Source of the DNA: Nepenthes gracilis
Lineage: Eukaryota; Streptophyta; Magnoliopsida; Caryophyllales; Nepenthaceae
Length of the DNA: 64,000 bases
Assembly (NCBI GenBank): GCA_033239525.1
Contig: BSYO01000004.1
Span: 12,562,037 to 12,626,036 of the forward strand
Direction: 5' to 3'
Shown piece after piece: positions 22,453-36,450 of this stretch. The notes beneath the pieces are model-generated. The model had not been told where the DNA came from and did not search any database. It saw only the letters and a program-made list of their open reading frames with translations. The position numbers were made by a program, and so were the translations under genes. Every line of letters begins with the position of its first letter. Position 1 is the first letter of the stretch.

Positions 22453-23522
22453 AATTGAAGGTGAGAAAATGTGTTATTAGTCGAGCAACATGTCATTTAG
22501 ACCAGTGTTAGTATTCAAAACACTTCATTTCCAACTTTAGTTGCCCTTATAAATTCTAACAGCTCATTCTTCACATTAAACCCTGATTGTGCATTCTTTC
22601 ATACTCATGAGTACTAATTTTTTGATTTCTTTGTTTATCTGACTCTTAATCACACAATTCCATGAAACACCTTGAAGGGTGTCGCTAGTATTGCTTCTTA
22701 CATTTCCATGGAACATGTGCTGAGCATTTATAACTAGTACAATTTTTTTTTCTACTATTCCTTCTCACGTCCCTTCCCCAGAGGAGAAGGTTTGCTCTTT
22801 GAGGGATGGCTTTATTGCCATTTATGGAGCCTATCTGAAGGACATCCTCCGAATTCCTTTTGCTAAGAAATTTGTTGAAATAATTGAAGTTTTAAAAAAA
22901 AAATCTCAATTGCTCATTTTCACCCTAATGCCAGAGTATTTACTCTTCGATAGAGAGTTTTATTGCCATCTTTGCGGCCCATTTGAAAAATGACCTCCAA
23001 ATTTCTTTTACTGTGAAATTTGTTAAAATAATAAAAGTATTTGGAATTCCAGTCGATCATCTCCACCCTAATGCCATTAAGTATATTATGGCATTATGTT
23101 TTTTATTTCATTGATGGGGCTTCATATTAGATGTCTAGATGGTTAAGGTGGTCTTTCATTTTAATCAAGAGAAAGATTGAATCTCTTTATCCCCCAAAAC
23201 GAGGTTTAAAATAAGTGGTGGGAATCTAGACTCAATAAAAAATTAGAAAGATAGGTTCTTCTTTATTAGGAATTCTAACAACTTCATTTTGTTCAATAAT
23301 TAGAATGATGCCAACACTACATTTGTTGGTTCAGTCCTTGAAAATGAACGTTTTATGATTAAGTCCCAAACTGATCTCATTAAAAAAATTGTGGCCGAGT
23401 TACACAGAACTGGTAATTTTTTGACCCATGATGCTTTAAATGGTGTCAATTAGTATATTGTTTGTGGAGGAGAGGTCGTTACTAATATGCCACCTTATCG
23501 CTTAAAAACAAAAGGGTGGCCT
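22453..23522 (+). pseudogene. Accessory antisense ORF of the gypsy element, 5' part (Transposase_28-like)
   Basis: Plus-strand frames read peptides such as FIAIYGAYLKDILRIPFAKKFVEII and, after a partial repeat of the same theme, FYCHLCGPFEK and HPNAIKYIMALCFLF. This pattern (a short segment, then a Pro-rich hydrophobic helix, then HPN) is that of the 'putative gypsy type transposon' domain PF04195, found in plant proteins and in extra ORFs of Tat-type gypsy elements. The frame is broken by several stops and by the insertion of copy C at 23523. It runs opposite to pol of the host element. Confidence 0.55.
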
Positions 23523-25958
23523 TGTGACGTATCGTATTTTTAACCGAAAATCTGACAGAATTTCGACTATAATACTGACGTCAGTCAAATATAAAACCTA
23601 TACAATAATCTTGTACATCAAATAAATAATCTCAACAATATCAAAAATCCATCAATATCAACCCCAACATCTAGACAACACATTAAATCAAAACAGGTTC
23701 CTAAAGACTGCCACAATCATTCTGTGGCTCCAATGTTATGTCTCCAGACACAGTATCAGATACAGGGAGATGCCACTAGATACCTAAAACCAACCATAAA
23801 AACCTGCGAAAGTATAAATATCCATCGATATAGCAGAAACTATAGTGTGGATATTTCATTATCATCAACATCATCATATGCATACATTCATGAATAAAAT
23901 ATAATAGAAATATAGAATAATCTCATCAGAAGACATAATACTATAAAACTAAGTCCTTAATATCATCTTCATTGCCTTCGAACCTAGCCAACTCAAATCC
24001 TCTACCCTACCTCTACGGGTGTAATTCATACTCACTTGGAGAGAAAAAACAGTAAGAATGACCCAAAAACTCAATAAGACACATATATAAATCAAGGACA
24101 TGTAATTTTTATATTCCAAAACATAATAATGCATATAGGAGCATACAAGGATGTATATGAGATTATAGATCATGGTTTAAAAAGAATGGTTTCATTATTT
24201 GTTTCATAATTTTTTGGTTCATTTCCTTGTCATTTTTTTAATTATTACTTCATTGTTGAAAACTTATTTCATTAAGGGATCAAGGCTAGTAGGCTTTCCT
24301 GACCAAATGAGCAATCGATCGTAGTCTGGATTATATTCACTACACACAATCAAAAGTCGATGCCCTCCTATTCTTGACCTAGAGATGAGCTATCTACATA
24401 TCAACCTTATAAACGGGACCGTAGTCAATAAGCCGCAAGCGGCATCCATAATAGACAATGACCTTCCACTACAATATACTAAGGTATGTCAAATAAAATT
24501 ACTCGCTAAAAATGCGGCACAAGATATACAGTCAGAGTAATCCTTGAGTTTTCACTATAATATTTATAACATGTCAAAATTTATTATCCGTAATCCTCGG
24601 TCCAAATTCGTAGTTCCTTAGTTCTTTAAGAAATTCTGATTTTAAGCGTATAATTCTTCGTTCTCACTTTACTGGAGAACATTTTATAATTCAATCAGTT
24701 CTTTATTCCGGAGAACAGTTCGTTAGTTCATCACTTACTTATAGAATATTCCTTCTTGGTTCTTTTTTATTAAATTTGTTCAGATTCATATTTTCATATT
24801 TTTCGTGAGTTTGAGTTCTCACGCGTTTATAGTTTATGCGTAATTTTCTTTAGAGTTTGGAATGATTAAGAATTCCTTTTCAGTTCATGCCAATTAGAAT
24901 TATAAGGCTTCTGATCGATAATTCTTTTATAATTGGTTTATGTCATGGTTTCAGAGCATATTAAATTAACATATTCATAATATATATATAAATTATGATT
25001 AATTCGAATAAATCCCAAAGAGGAGTGCGGTTTAGGGTTTCGTGTTCAAAACCGATTAAAATCACGAAATTGGGCATGAAATTCACATATGTGCATAAAA
25101 ATATAAGAGAAGAGTATGAGTGTACTTGCCTTAATCTTATACCCTGCAGATCGGAAGAAAGGATGGTCCGAAATACCCGAATGGTACATTTCTCTCTCCT
25201 ATTGTGGCTTTCTCGCTCTACCAAATTACTTTCTCTCTCCTGCTTCACTGTCTTCGGTGCCACTCAGCTTTGTGCAGCACCGCTGCCACCGACACCTTCC
25301 TCAGCTGTTGACGACAATCTCGCACATTGCCTCTCTCTCTCCTACACGAGACCACCTCGCCCGTGATTGCCATTGCCCCAGCTGCCCCGCGCAGCCATCA
25401 TCGGCCTTCCGGTGTCACCTCCTCGCCACCAGCGCTGTTGTTCTCTCTCCTCTACACTATTTTCTCTCTCTATGAGGCCCTCGCCGCACGTCGTCGCTAA
25501 CCACCAGCGCATGGCCTCCCCTGTGTGCCGCCGATGACCACCCACACAGCGCCACTCTTGCCGCACGTCACCGTCGTTCTCCCTCCTCCGTGCAACCCTA
25601 TGCCGCGCACCGCCTCTCTCCCCCATTTTCTCCCAATTCACTTGATTTCTCCCAAAATCAGTACATGCAATCTCAAAGTCAACATTCACAAAGAGAATGG
25701 AAGGATTTACTTGCCTCAATTTCACTCATCTTCTTTGGTGATGGTGGCGGCTCATCCTTCGGCTCAAGACTTCTCCTTCCTCTCACATCATTGCACAAAA
25801 TGGAGTTTGAATCATAAAAAGGCTTCGTTGGGCATCCATTTTCGGTGCCAATTTGCTCCGGCGACGACAGCCGATGGCCTCCCATGCCGCCTTCTTTCCC
25901 GCGATACCCTCCTCTCTCTCTCTTCTTTCTCTCTCCCCGATCCCCCATTCTGCTTCTC

Positions 25959-26039
<81 letters not shown>

Positions 26040-26242
26040 TCTTTTTACATTTCTTTTATTCCCAAAATCCAAATCGGTATTCGGACAACAGTACAGTCAC
26101 ACTCCGAGCGCCACTTCACAAATCCGATCACTCCTCAAAATCTCATAATATTTAATTAACCTTCATCACACCCATATTATCCAATAATAATAATAATAAC
26201 AAATAATTTTAATTAAATTGGATAAAAATTGAGGATGTTATA
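23523..26242 (-). mobile_element. Copy C of the LTR family, solo LTR with target duplication
   Basis: It starts TGTGACG and ends GATGTTATA, and is flanked by a perfect 5-bp duplication GGCCT (23518-23522 and 26243-26247). No internal coding region lies between these ends, so it is best read as a solo LTR of about 2.7 kb left by recombination. In the minus orientation it starts TATAACATCC (TG decayed to TA). It interrupts the accessory ORF of the gypsy element. A (TTA)n microsatellite extends it. Several ORFs across 25000-26160 are shadows over pyrimidine-rich sequence. Confidence 0.85.
25965..26038. repeat. (TTA)n microsatellite
   Basis: About 24 uninterrupted TTA/TAA units. They give poly-Leu, poly-Ile and poly-Tyr stretches in overlapping ORFs, which are not genes. 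Confidence 0.97.
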
Positions 26243-27867
26243 GGCCTCTTCATCAATTCTCCTCCTCATGCTAAAATTGATCAGCCTAGAGTTCAAATAG
26301 TAGCTATTCCAAAACCTCATTCAGATGATAATGAGGCCTTAAGAATTCTAGATGCAATTTGTGCTAAGATAGAAAAAAAGAGTGCAGAAGGATCTTCACA
26401 CCGATCAACTCTAATTATTGCCTCTTCCATTGCCTAATTCTCAAAGAAGATGCTTGCTCTAAATTTGAAAGAGAGGAGTCCCATTATTTCTTCAATTGAG
26501 CAGTAAGACTCTTAACTCCTATCCTTGCATAAGGATCAGTCAATTAATACTCCTATCATTATTGAGTTTGGAATTCTAACCTTACCAGACTCTCCAACAT
26601 CAAGTGAACCAGTTTTTGCATCTACTGTAACTCGAGTTGCCTTTTAGAACTAAAAAATAATGTTGACATAGATAGAGATGCTACAGTTTATTCTTCGTTG
26701 TCCTCTCCAACACCAGTGGACTTTGAGACTTCGTAAGTTGCCACATGTTTTAAACTTCTACAATGTCGTAGATCTCTACCTCTCCTTTGTTGGAGACAAT
26801 GGTCTACTCCAAACCCTGACTCAATGAAATCATCATCAGGTTTTAAACTCAGGGAGGATTGTCCAGCCCAAGAGGTATCATTTGAAACCTTATTTCCAAG
26901 CCATCCACTTGTCACTTAAGTTTCTGACTCAAAACTTGCTTCTTTTGTAATCCCAAAATTTAATGTGCATAATTAAAGATAGGCTTCATAGCTAAGATAT
27001 GGAGATTACACACCTATCTTGATGATACATTAATCCTTTTGTAGTCTAAGATTTAGAATTTGAAGCTCTGACTACTAAGGCTAAAGCGTCATTATTTTGA
27101 GATCAATCGATCTTGCTTGAAAACAGGTTGGCTGAATAGATGAGCTTTAGGATATAGCTTGAGAAATCAGCCCTTTGCTAGACTCAATTCATAAAGGGAA
27201 TCATTTTTTGCAATAGGATCGTCTCCTCAATTACCCTTGATGTTCCTATTATTTGTTTAGATGTTAGGAATGCTAAAGCTTCCTTAGCATCTGATGTTGA
27301 GGCCTTTACAAAGCAAGGGAGCTCCAAACCCTCGAGGTCTAGCCTTGAACATTAGCCATAGGACTACTGAGCTACTTGTGCCCATGAATTCCATAGCCTT
27401 GTAGATGAGGATAATATAATCAATTTTACAATGTATATATTCATATTCTTCTAACCTGAAATATACATCATTTTTTTTATTGACACTGATTGGGTGACAT
27501 AACCTTCGAGACTATGCTTATGAAGTTTTAACCGCTTGATGGCCGAATTACTAGCTTGGTTTTTTAACTATCTTAATCGATTAGATAACCATAAGATGGT
27601 TGACCATATGGCCAGCTAAGCCTTTTAACTATTATTATCAATTAAGTTGAATTCTAATCCTGAACCATTTAACTGATCATGTGTATCATATAGAAGAGTG
27701 TATTAATACATACATTGGAAGTATCCCTAATGTTTAATAGGTCAAACGATTGTTATTAGTCTTGACTTGATTGATTTTATCCAACATGTATTCTCACCTC
27801 TTAAAAGGGAATAGAACTCTTGTTCTCAAGTGCCAAAATCTTTTGGAATTGTTTTTGTGTGACCACA
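26243..27867 (+). pseudogene. Accessory antisense ORF of the gypsy element, 3' part
   Basis: The plus-strand frame resumes after copy C with INSPPHAKIDQPRVQI and KPHSDDNEALRILDAI, followed by serine- and proline-rich text with many stops. It looks like the C-terminal half of the ORF that starts near 22750. From about 27420 to 27867 there is no recognisable protein similarity. The function of such accessory ORFs is unknown. Confidence 0.45.
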
Positions 27868-29895
27868 TGTAACACCTAGTTCATCATTTAATTAATTTGA
27901 TATTATTAATTTATTTTTGATATATTTTAAAAATATTAAAAATAATTATATAATGTAAATTTAAAAAAAAAAAAAGAATAAAGTAGGCTTGGGGCCTGAG
28001 GTATGCTTGGTGCCTAAGGCATACTTGACACATGCTCAGGTGCACTTTTAGCAAATTGGGTGCACAAAAGAAGTATCTCTAGATCGCTTGAGCACAATTT
28101 TGACAAATTACTCATACCTGGCCCACACCTAAGGTGACACTCGTAAGTAATTGAGATTTAACACGGCACTTATTCGTGTATTGATTTGTGTATATAAGAA
28201 CGCCTATCACTTTTTTGGACATTTTTGTGAGAGAAGAAGAGGAAGAAGAGAGAAAGAAAAGGGAAGGAAGAGAGTAGAAGAGAAGAATAGGGCTATTGAA
28301 ATATCTTTTGATCATATTTGTCATATCAAAATAAATATCATTAACTCCTATCTTTGGTCTATTTTTATTTTCTTTCAATTTTGCTTACATTTAGAGGATT
28401 TATTGTATATTCATGTCATTTTTTTCTTATCCCATAATTGATTATTCGTGCATGCATATAATCATATCAAATAGTTTGAGGTTTTTGCTTGATTTTACCA
28501 AATATTTGATAAGTTTAAGGATTTGAATAAAATAAGTAACTATTTTAAAATATTGGACTTATATTTGAAATATTTGAAACACAAATACCATAAAAACTTG
28601 CATATAAGCCTTACATGTGGTATTCCACGCATATACTTCTGATTGAGCTCCGTTTTGTATTCATTTTGATATTTATATTTTCTCACAAGATAAAACGTTT
28701 TGTGCTTTTTTTTTTTTTGAGTAAAAATTTATACTGTTTCACTAGAGAGGAAAAGTTTTGAATAGTTGTTATACAATCTCCCGGTTTGATATTTTAATGA
28801 GAACTATTGTAAAATATTAAACATAACTAATATATTTAAATATTATAATATATTCAGATAAACTTAAGGATTATACCTATCATCCACAAGTAGCAAAAGA
28901 AAGCAATATTTGCTTTCTTGTATAGGAAAAAATATACAAATAGCCCACCTATGGATTTTAAAAGTAATTATTCGGCCTAAAGCTACCGAAGGTATATGTA
29001 ATCCTTTCTCAAAGTTAGTTTTTTAGTTCTTAATTTTTCGATTTGAGTATATTTTAGATTTTTAATATGTTTATCTACATTTGATTTTAACATTCGAAAC
29101 TTTAGATTTAAGACTTGTAGGTTTTGATTGCCTTTAAATTTGGATATCGAATTTGGTTGATTTCATACATTTAGATTGTTTAATATTCACCTTTGGATTT
29201 TACACTTTGCGTATAATACTACGTTAAGATATTTGTCAATTTGTCGTATTGAATATTTGGATTTTGACTCTTTTGAATTTTGTACCTATTTTATTGATTT
29301 TGTCTATTTACTCTAATTATGGACATACTATTTTATTATATATATATACTAATAGTTGTTAAGTATTTAATTTATATTTGTATTGTTTTTAACCCCTTTT
29401 AGATTAGATGACTATGAATATCTTACAAGGAACTCGAACAAAGATGCCAATCAACATTTTATTTATATTTTATGACCTTTAAATTTATAGATGGATTGTA
29501 TTATATTTAATGTATTTTTAAAACTGAGAGAATGATGGACAAATTGATGTTGATATATTATTATATTGTCCTGAAGGTAGTATTTTGATACTTGGATTAT
29601 GGCATTTTGGTTTCTGTTAGGTCGATGATGTAGTTTATATTATTAGATTATTATTTCTCCTTGCAAATATTTTGAGCAGGTTGGGACTAGCTTTGTTATC
29701 CAAATGGGTAATTCGGAATGATCCTGTAATGATTATTATTATGCATATTATTGATAATGCTATCTAGTATTTTGTCATATTTGATCCAAATTTGAGTATT
29801 GTATTTAGATGTCTATTAGTTGAGGGATTTATTTTTATAGATTTTAATTATTGTTAATTATTAATATTATCTACTTTTAGTTTAGTTTTATAACA
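27868..29895 (+). mobile_element. Copy F, related solo LTR with target duplication
   Basis: It starts TGTAACACC and ends TTATAACA, with a perfect 5-bp duplication CCACA at 27863-27867 and 29896-29900. A TATA box (GTATATAAG) near 28190 is followed by a long purine-rich leader (28229-28290), giving the promoter and R region of an LTR read on the plus strand. Its first bases resemble the minus-strand start of copies C and D, so it is a related but distinct family in the opposite orientation. No coding region was seen. Confidence 0.85.
28190..28199 (+). promoter_or_regulatory. TATA box of LTR copy F
   Basis: TATATAAG stands about 30 bp before a purine-rich transcribed-looking leader inside the solo LTR. 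Confidence 0.5.
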
Positions 29896-30641
29896 CCACA
29901 TTTGGGGCCACATGGTCCAATTGAATTTGCACTGTAAACCGTTCCTAGAGTCTTCAAACCAATTGTCTAATTTAAGGTTAATCATAGCTATATTAATTAC
30001 ATACAAGTATATAAATTGATAGTAAATGAATTAGAAAATTAGAATTTTATTAACTAATTGAAAGAATTACATTCAACATACAAGCAATCCAAAGTAATGG
30101 ACAGGACGTACCTATATGCTCCAAAGTTGACCTTATTATTAGTAATACTTCTTGAGATGAATGGCGTTTCAAGTTTGAGAAACTAGTTTTTTATTTTGAA
30201 AGCGTGGCTTATATGTACTATTTCAAAGAATGACCGACACTAGAAATTATCCCTTCTAAGTTAGGAATGGCTTATTCATGTGTGCCAATTTTTTTGATTG
30301 ACTCAATATTTATTAATATCAAGTCTCTATCCTCAAAAATCCATACTTTCACCTTCTTATTGTAGTACTGAGCAACTCTCTACTGATAAATTGTCACTCA
30401 TATACTTGTTGTTTCTCTAGCTTCTTTTGGAAGATCCAAATTTATTTTAGGAGTTTGAGAATTTTTATTAAGAGCAAAATTTTTTACTCAATATATATTA
30501 AGAACAATTTTATCTTTATTGGGATTATCATTTTTATTCCAAAATATATATTAAAAGGTGTTTTTCAAATTGGCACTCTTAGAGTCATTTAATAAGCCCA
30601 TAGAATAGACAAGAGTTCGTCTATTCAAGCACCACCAACCT
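29896..30641 (-). pseudogene. Gypsy integrase, C-terminal part
   Basis: The minus strand from 30641 reads IDELLSILWAY, then TPFN, then further down QRVAQYYNKKVKVWIF with an RDLIL motif. These are the usual end of gypsy integrase (WVDELPxVLWAYRTT, TPF, AQYYNKKVK, GDLVL). It continues the integrase core at 33107 across the insertion of copy D. Stops and frameshifts are present. No function is expected. Confidence 0.8.
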
Positions 30642-33106
30642 TGTGACGGATCATATTTTTCTAATCGAAATTCAATAGAGTTTTGACTGAAAAATATCCG
30701 TTAACCTGATATAATCCCGTACAAATCCCTATACAATATATATATATCCACAACACACAAATATAGGATTCAAATGCCATATTATTTTTGTGGCTCTAAC
30801 GTCACGTCTCCGGACATAATGTCGAATAGAGAGATGTCACTGGATATCAAAAATAGAAACCATAATCACCTGCGGAAGCCTATACATCCATCAAAATGTA
30901 GTGAAAACTAAACAATTGGTATATCAACAATATACAAGCACATCTTCATCTCATAATATATAAAATATACTCCATAATGTACAAAATTATAAAATTCTAA
31001 GTCTACAAAGTCATCATCCAAGGTCAGCAGTCTAGGTAACTTCTAATCTTCTACCCCTGCCTCTTCGGACCTAAGCTCGTACCTATCTGAAGGTAAGAAA
31101 GTAGTAAGGGTGAGTCAAATACTCAGTAAGTACAATACAACCAATGATATAAATAATATAAGTAAAATAAAATTGAGGAAGGGTATAAGAGTATAATGAA
31201 GATGCATAAATATAAAATATGAATAAATATATTTTTTGAAACACATTTATCTTTTCCATTTTACTTCTAATTCTTTTAAATTCTAAAATAAAAAGATATT
31301 TTTTTATCTTTGTGGACCAGGACAAATAGGCCTTATCAGCTAACGGTGTAATCAAATCGAGAAAAAGATCATGTTACTCCACATGATCTAAGGCACTAAC
31401 CACGAATCTCAAATTTTAACAACCCGTGATAGACGGTATACTTATAATCCTGAATATATTAGGCTTATAGTCCATATTCTTATGCCACCATGTCCCCCAT
31501 GACCCAAAGACAATTCATCAATTTACCACAGTAATATCCTAAAACATGTCAGGGAATAGTACCCTCAGATATAAAAATTCTTGATCCTATTACACAATTT
31601 TAATTCATATTTCATATTGGTGACTCTATACAAATATTCATACTTCTTTTTTTTTTAGAACTTCTTACACCAGGAGAAAGTTTTGAATATCAGATAATAG
31701 ATAACAAATTATAGAGTTTTCATTTCCTTGACACAAATTCATAATTTCATATCTTTACAAATACAAATACAAATCTCATATTCCAATAGATATAGATACA
31801 TATTTTTTATATTCTTGTGAGTTTAAATCTTCACATGTCTTTAAATACATGCACAAATTATCTTAAAATTTGGAACAATTTAGATGTTCTTACCATAACG
31901 AGCTAAATGTAACTTTAGAGTTTTCGGATAATAAATACTTTCATAATTACATGCAACATAATTTTTAAAATATATACAAGATAACATACGAAATGTACAT
32001 GTGGATAAATATCTCAATTTACGTCCGATAAATTATCAAAATTCATAAAATTAACATATATAAAATATATGTACATAAATACCAAATAATTAGAGTACCC
32101 AAATCCATGAAATTAGGATTTTCAAGTTCTAAAATCAAATCATGCACAAACCCTAGATTTCATGGGTAAAAATACCAAGCCGCGGGTTAGAGTTTTTAAG
32201 TGTACAATGCCACATAAAACTATCAAATCGGACACCCAATTGATAAATTAATATATTCAAGGCATCGGTAATGATATTCTAGAGCCAATTTATACAAAAG
32301 CCCCAAAATAATTGGTAAAATTGTTTGGGGCGCAGGGTTAGGGTTTCACTTTCAAAAATCGGTCAAGACTAAGAAATTGGACACGAAATCAACATATATG
32401 CATGCTCAAATCATGGGCTCCATAAAATATAAATTTAATCGGATATCAAAACGAGAATATTAAAAAAACGGAATAAGAGTGCAAAGAAATGAAAGAGGAG
32501 GGTATAGGCGCACTTGCACCGACCCGATCTATAACTTCTCTAACTAATTCCAAACCCTAATCAAATCTGAAAGCCTCGATCTACTCCTCTCTCTTCTCCT
32601 TTTCACTCTCTCTCCTCTCTCTCTAAACCGTTAAAAATGACGCGTAAATCTCAAATGCACTTTTATAATCAAACTGGTGCTCGAGCAGGGCACTCTTAAG
32701 GCGTTCGATTTTGCCACCCACGCCCCAGGCACACTCGAGACCGCCTCAAGCGTGGCAAATCTGTTTTTCGTGCCTGAGTTGCGCTTCGAGCGCGGATCAA
32801 GCCTGCAGCGAGCCTGCATCACGTACACACCATCCGAGACCCGTTTCGACCCTTCTAACCTAATTTTTCACATCTTTGGGCCCAAATATTAGTTATACTA
32901 ACTTAATAAGTTACGATTATCATAATTTAAAACTTCAATCTTATTTACGGATCAACTTTTCAATGATTACAATGTCGATTTTTGATGTTGCCAATTTTGG
33001 GTCTTTGGACTTTTTGATCCAATTTCTCCCATGTCCTTTGATCTTGATTTATTTTATATTAATTTATTACTTCTAATTACCATATTTTAAAAATCGATAC
33101 CTTACA
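30642..33106 (-). mobile_element. Copy D of the LTR family, solo LTR
   Basis: It starts TGTGACGGATC and ends CTTACA, flanked by AACCT (30637-30641) and AATCT (33107-33111), a 5-bp duplication with one change. The gypsy integrase reads straight across its two sides, which proves insertion. In the minus orientation it shows a GC-rich block (32860 to 32680), a TATA box (ATTATAAAAG near 32660) and a GA-rich leader, as expected of an LTR promoter. 2465 bp, no ORF of note. Confidence 0.85.
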
Positions 33107-36100
33107 AATCTTGTCTAACTTTGCTTTTAACCCATTCACTATAATCTGATTTGTCACTTTCACTTGTTTGTTTATTTGTGCATAAGAGATTGACACGTGG
33201 GCCAATATAATCCTTAGGCTAATGCAATATTTTGTAAACCTTTTGCTGAAAAATTGGACATTATTGTTGGTTACTATGATATCCAATATTTTAAATAAGT
33301 AAATAATATTTTAGCACACAAATTTTATTATATTTTGCTCTATAATCTCAGCCAATGGAGAAGCTTTAACCTAATTTGTTTAATAATCAACCACAATAAT
33401 GATGAATTTCCTTCACCTAGTCATTATTAGAAATAGACCCAACATATCCAGCTCTCACTGTGCAGATGGCCAGGGAGCCTGCAAAGCCTAGAGTTTTGTG
33501 TGTGGTTGCCTAGGTACCATACCATGAATTTGGCAATTCTCATATCTCTTAATAAATTTCATCATGTCCTCCTTTATGATCAACCAATAATAAACCTACC
33601 ATATGATCTTGAAGATTAAATTTTTACCACCAATATGTGCTCCACATATGCTAAGATGCACCTCACCGAGGACGTGACCAACTTTTGTTGAAGTTAGAGA
33701 ATGCATGTAAGGTACTAAGTAGTCTCTTCTATATGGTGATCCATCCACCAGAATATACCTACTAACTATTTTTATAATGTTCTTTGCATCCACGAGATCA
33801 TTTGCAAACATTCAATTTTAAAGGTACCTTTGATATGAGGTCATGCAAGTTATATCGTTAGATACTTAGAGAAGTCCATCTTGCTCTTCATTGCTAGATT
33901 TTAAAAGTATTTGTTTTGTATCTCAAGCATACTTTTCAAGACAACCGGATGTTACCATATTGAAAAATCAATCAATTTTTCAATTATCTTTTCTTAATAT
34001 ATGGATAACTTCAACTTTATTAATGAATGACAAAATTTCATGTACCTTGTGAAAGTATTTTGCCAGGCCTGAACTGAATACTTCAAAGTTAAACAACATT
34101 TGATTGATCACTAACCCAAAATTACTATAGATGACCAAGTTCTCGATAAAACCATCTTTAGCCAATTTCAACCCGTTTAGTAGAATCTCATATTCCACCA
34201 CATTATTTATGGTTTAAAACTTGAATGTTATTGAGTATTTAATTTTAAATGCTTCAGGTATTGTTAATATCATTCCGACTTTGCTCCCAGATTCTGAAGG
34301 CACTCTATCTACAAGCAACGTCCATGTGGGAGATGCACCCTTTGAGGTTGTCCCAATGTATTCGTCTATTTTTTCTCAGATTAGGGTCACTATTTCGATA
34401 ATAAAGTCTAAGAAAGTTTGACCCTTTATGGATGGTCATGCTCTAAACTCTTTGTCAAATTCCCGATTTAATAGATCATTTGATCAAGTGTTTAGATACT
34501 TCTAATTTTTACAAAATCTCCTTTAATGGTTGATCGGTCAATATCACAATCTTATAGGCCTAAAAATAAAGTCAAAGTTTTCTCGCAACAAAGATCAAAG
34601 CTAAAGAAGCCTTTTTCTAGAACATATTAGGTCTCTTTGCCTGTTAAAATCTTACTAATATAGTATATCAGTTACTGAATCCCTATCTCTTCCCTAACCA
34701 GAATGATGCTCAATGCTATATCTAAGATGGCTAGATAAAAACATAACTCCTCACTCTCTGTGGGGCAAGTCAATAGAGGTGGATTTGTCAGATAATATTT
34801 CAACTATCAAAAAGCTTGTTGGCACTTCTGCATCTTACTCCTCTCAATGTCTTGAAGAATATGAAATATTTTTTGACTCACTTGGCTAGGAATCGAGATG
34901 GGGCGTTGGGTTTTCTGGGTAGCCTCTAAATTTCTTTGATAGTTTGAGGCAGCTTCATATCTATTATTGCTCTAATCTTGTTTGGGTTCACTTCTATTCA
35001 TCGTTGTAAGTCAATGAACCCTAGAAACTTATTGAAAGTCACCCCAAAGGCGCATTTGGTTCTATTTAACTTTATTCAATATGCCCTAAGCACTTCAAAT
35101 GTCTCAACCAAATGGTTAATATAGCCTTCAGTGAGTATACTTTTAAGGAGAATGTCATCAATGTATACTTCCATATTTTTTTTGATCTATCACTCAAACA
35201 TTCTATTCAACAGCCTTTAGTATATTGCTCGGACATTCTTCAATTCAAATTACAGTACCTCGTAATAGTAGATTCCCTAATCTGTCATGAATAAGATCAT
35301 CTCCTCATGTTTTGGTTTAATCAGAATCTAGTTGTATCCACAGTAAGTATCCATAAAGGTTAGCAATTGATGTATGGACGTTGAGTTCCCCAACTAGTCC
35401 ATCATTGATAGTGTGAAATTATCTTTCAGATATATTTTATTCACGCCAATAAAGTCAACGCACATTCTCCAATTTTGTTACTCTTCTTGACAACAATGAC
35501 ATTGGATAACCAAACTGGATAGTTTACTTCTCTAATCAATTCAGCATCTATCAATTTCTTGACCTCCTCACGAATGGCAATGAATTTTTCTGTTGAGCAA
35601 TTTTGTCTTTTTTAACCTAACTGGCTTGTGCACTAGTATGAGGTTTAACTTGTGAATCAGCATTTCTATTAGTATACCCGACATGTCTTCCGAAATTTAG
35701 GTAAAGACTCCACATTGTTCCATAAAATTTTAAATAATCTCTCTTTCAGATCTAGATTCAATGAATTACAAATCAAAACACATTTATTCAGGTTCGTCAA
35801 ATTTAGAGAAATTCAAAAAGGTAACTCTCTTGGTTGAGTCTGTTGAAGTGAGTTCTCATCCCAAAGATCAAATTCTTTGATTAGCTGAGGAGGAGTCGAG
35901 CTATTTATTTGCAATAAATACCAATTTCGTCCGGTGACTTGATCTCCTCTAACTTCTTTAATCTCGTATCTACTTAAAAACTTTATTTTTAGATATGGGA
36001 TTAAAGTGGCTACTTTAAAAGTTGTAAAGTATGGCTAACCCAATATGAAATTGTAAACTGATGGAAGATTTACAACTAAGAAGGTTAACATATGGGAGAC

Positions 36101-36450
36101 TATTTTCGGATATGTCCCTAATGTAACTTTTAGTTACACTCTCCCCTTCACCTGGACCGATTCATTGTCTTGTCTATATAGTGGTCTATTTGATGGTTTT
36201 ATTTGATTATTTTTATGCCCTAACTTAATGAACATATCAAAATCGAGAATATTTCTTGAGTTTTTATTATTAATAAAGATTTGTTTCAACTAGTAGTCGT
36301 GGACTCTACCGAAAATGGGTGCAAATACAACAAAATGATCAGAATGGGAGATATTATATGTTCATATTGTCGTTATTAAAACTAATGATGTTATTTTCTA
36401 TCCCTAATTCCTGTCACTTGTTAGTGAAAGTTTTCTCAAGATAATCTGGA
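33107..36450 (-). pseudogene. Gypsy pol: protease, RT, RNase H, integrase, broken
   Basis: On the minus strand, right to left: a protease region (about 36248-36285, NNKNSRNIL in place of the usual DxGSSxxIL; YNFILG further on); RT with EVKKLIDAELIREVNYPVWL near 35500 and the catalytic YIDD at 35151-35165, then FNKFLGF; RNase H (33980-34201, MVEYEILLNGLKLA, VIYSNFGLVI, VHILRKDN-like end); the integrase zinc region (33596-33811, SRYILVDGSPYRRDY, EVHLSICGAHIGGK); and the integrase core (33107-33590, RKFIIIVVDY, IIVTNNNVQF, QVKVTNQIIVNGLKAKLDK). Domain order RT-RH-IN is gypsy. Stops and shifts occur throughout, so it is inactive. Confidence 0.88.

Noticed and set aside
25525..26159. Overlapping ORFs of 100-207 codons with poly-Leu, poly-Ile and poly-Tyr runs
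   Set aside because: They are produced by the (TTA)n microsatellite and pyrimidine-rich sequence inside solo LTR copy C and have no protein similarity.
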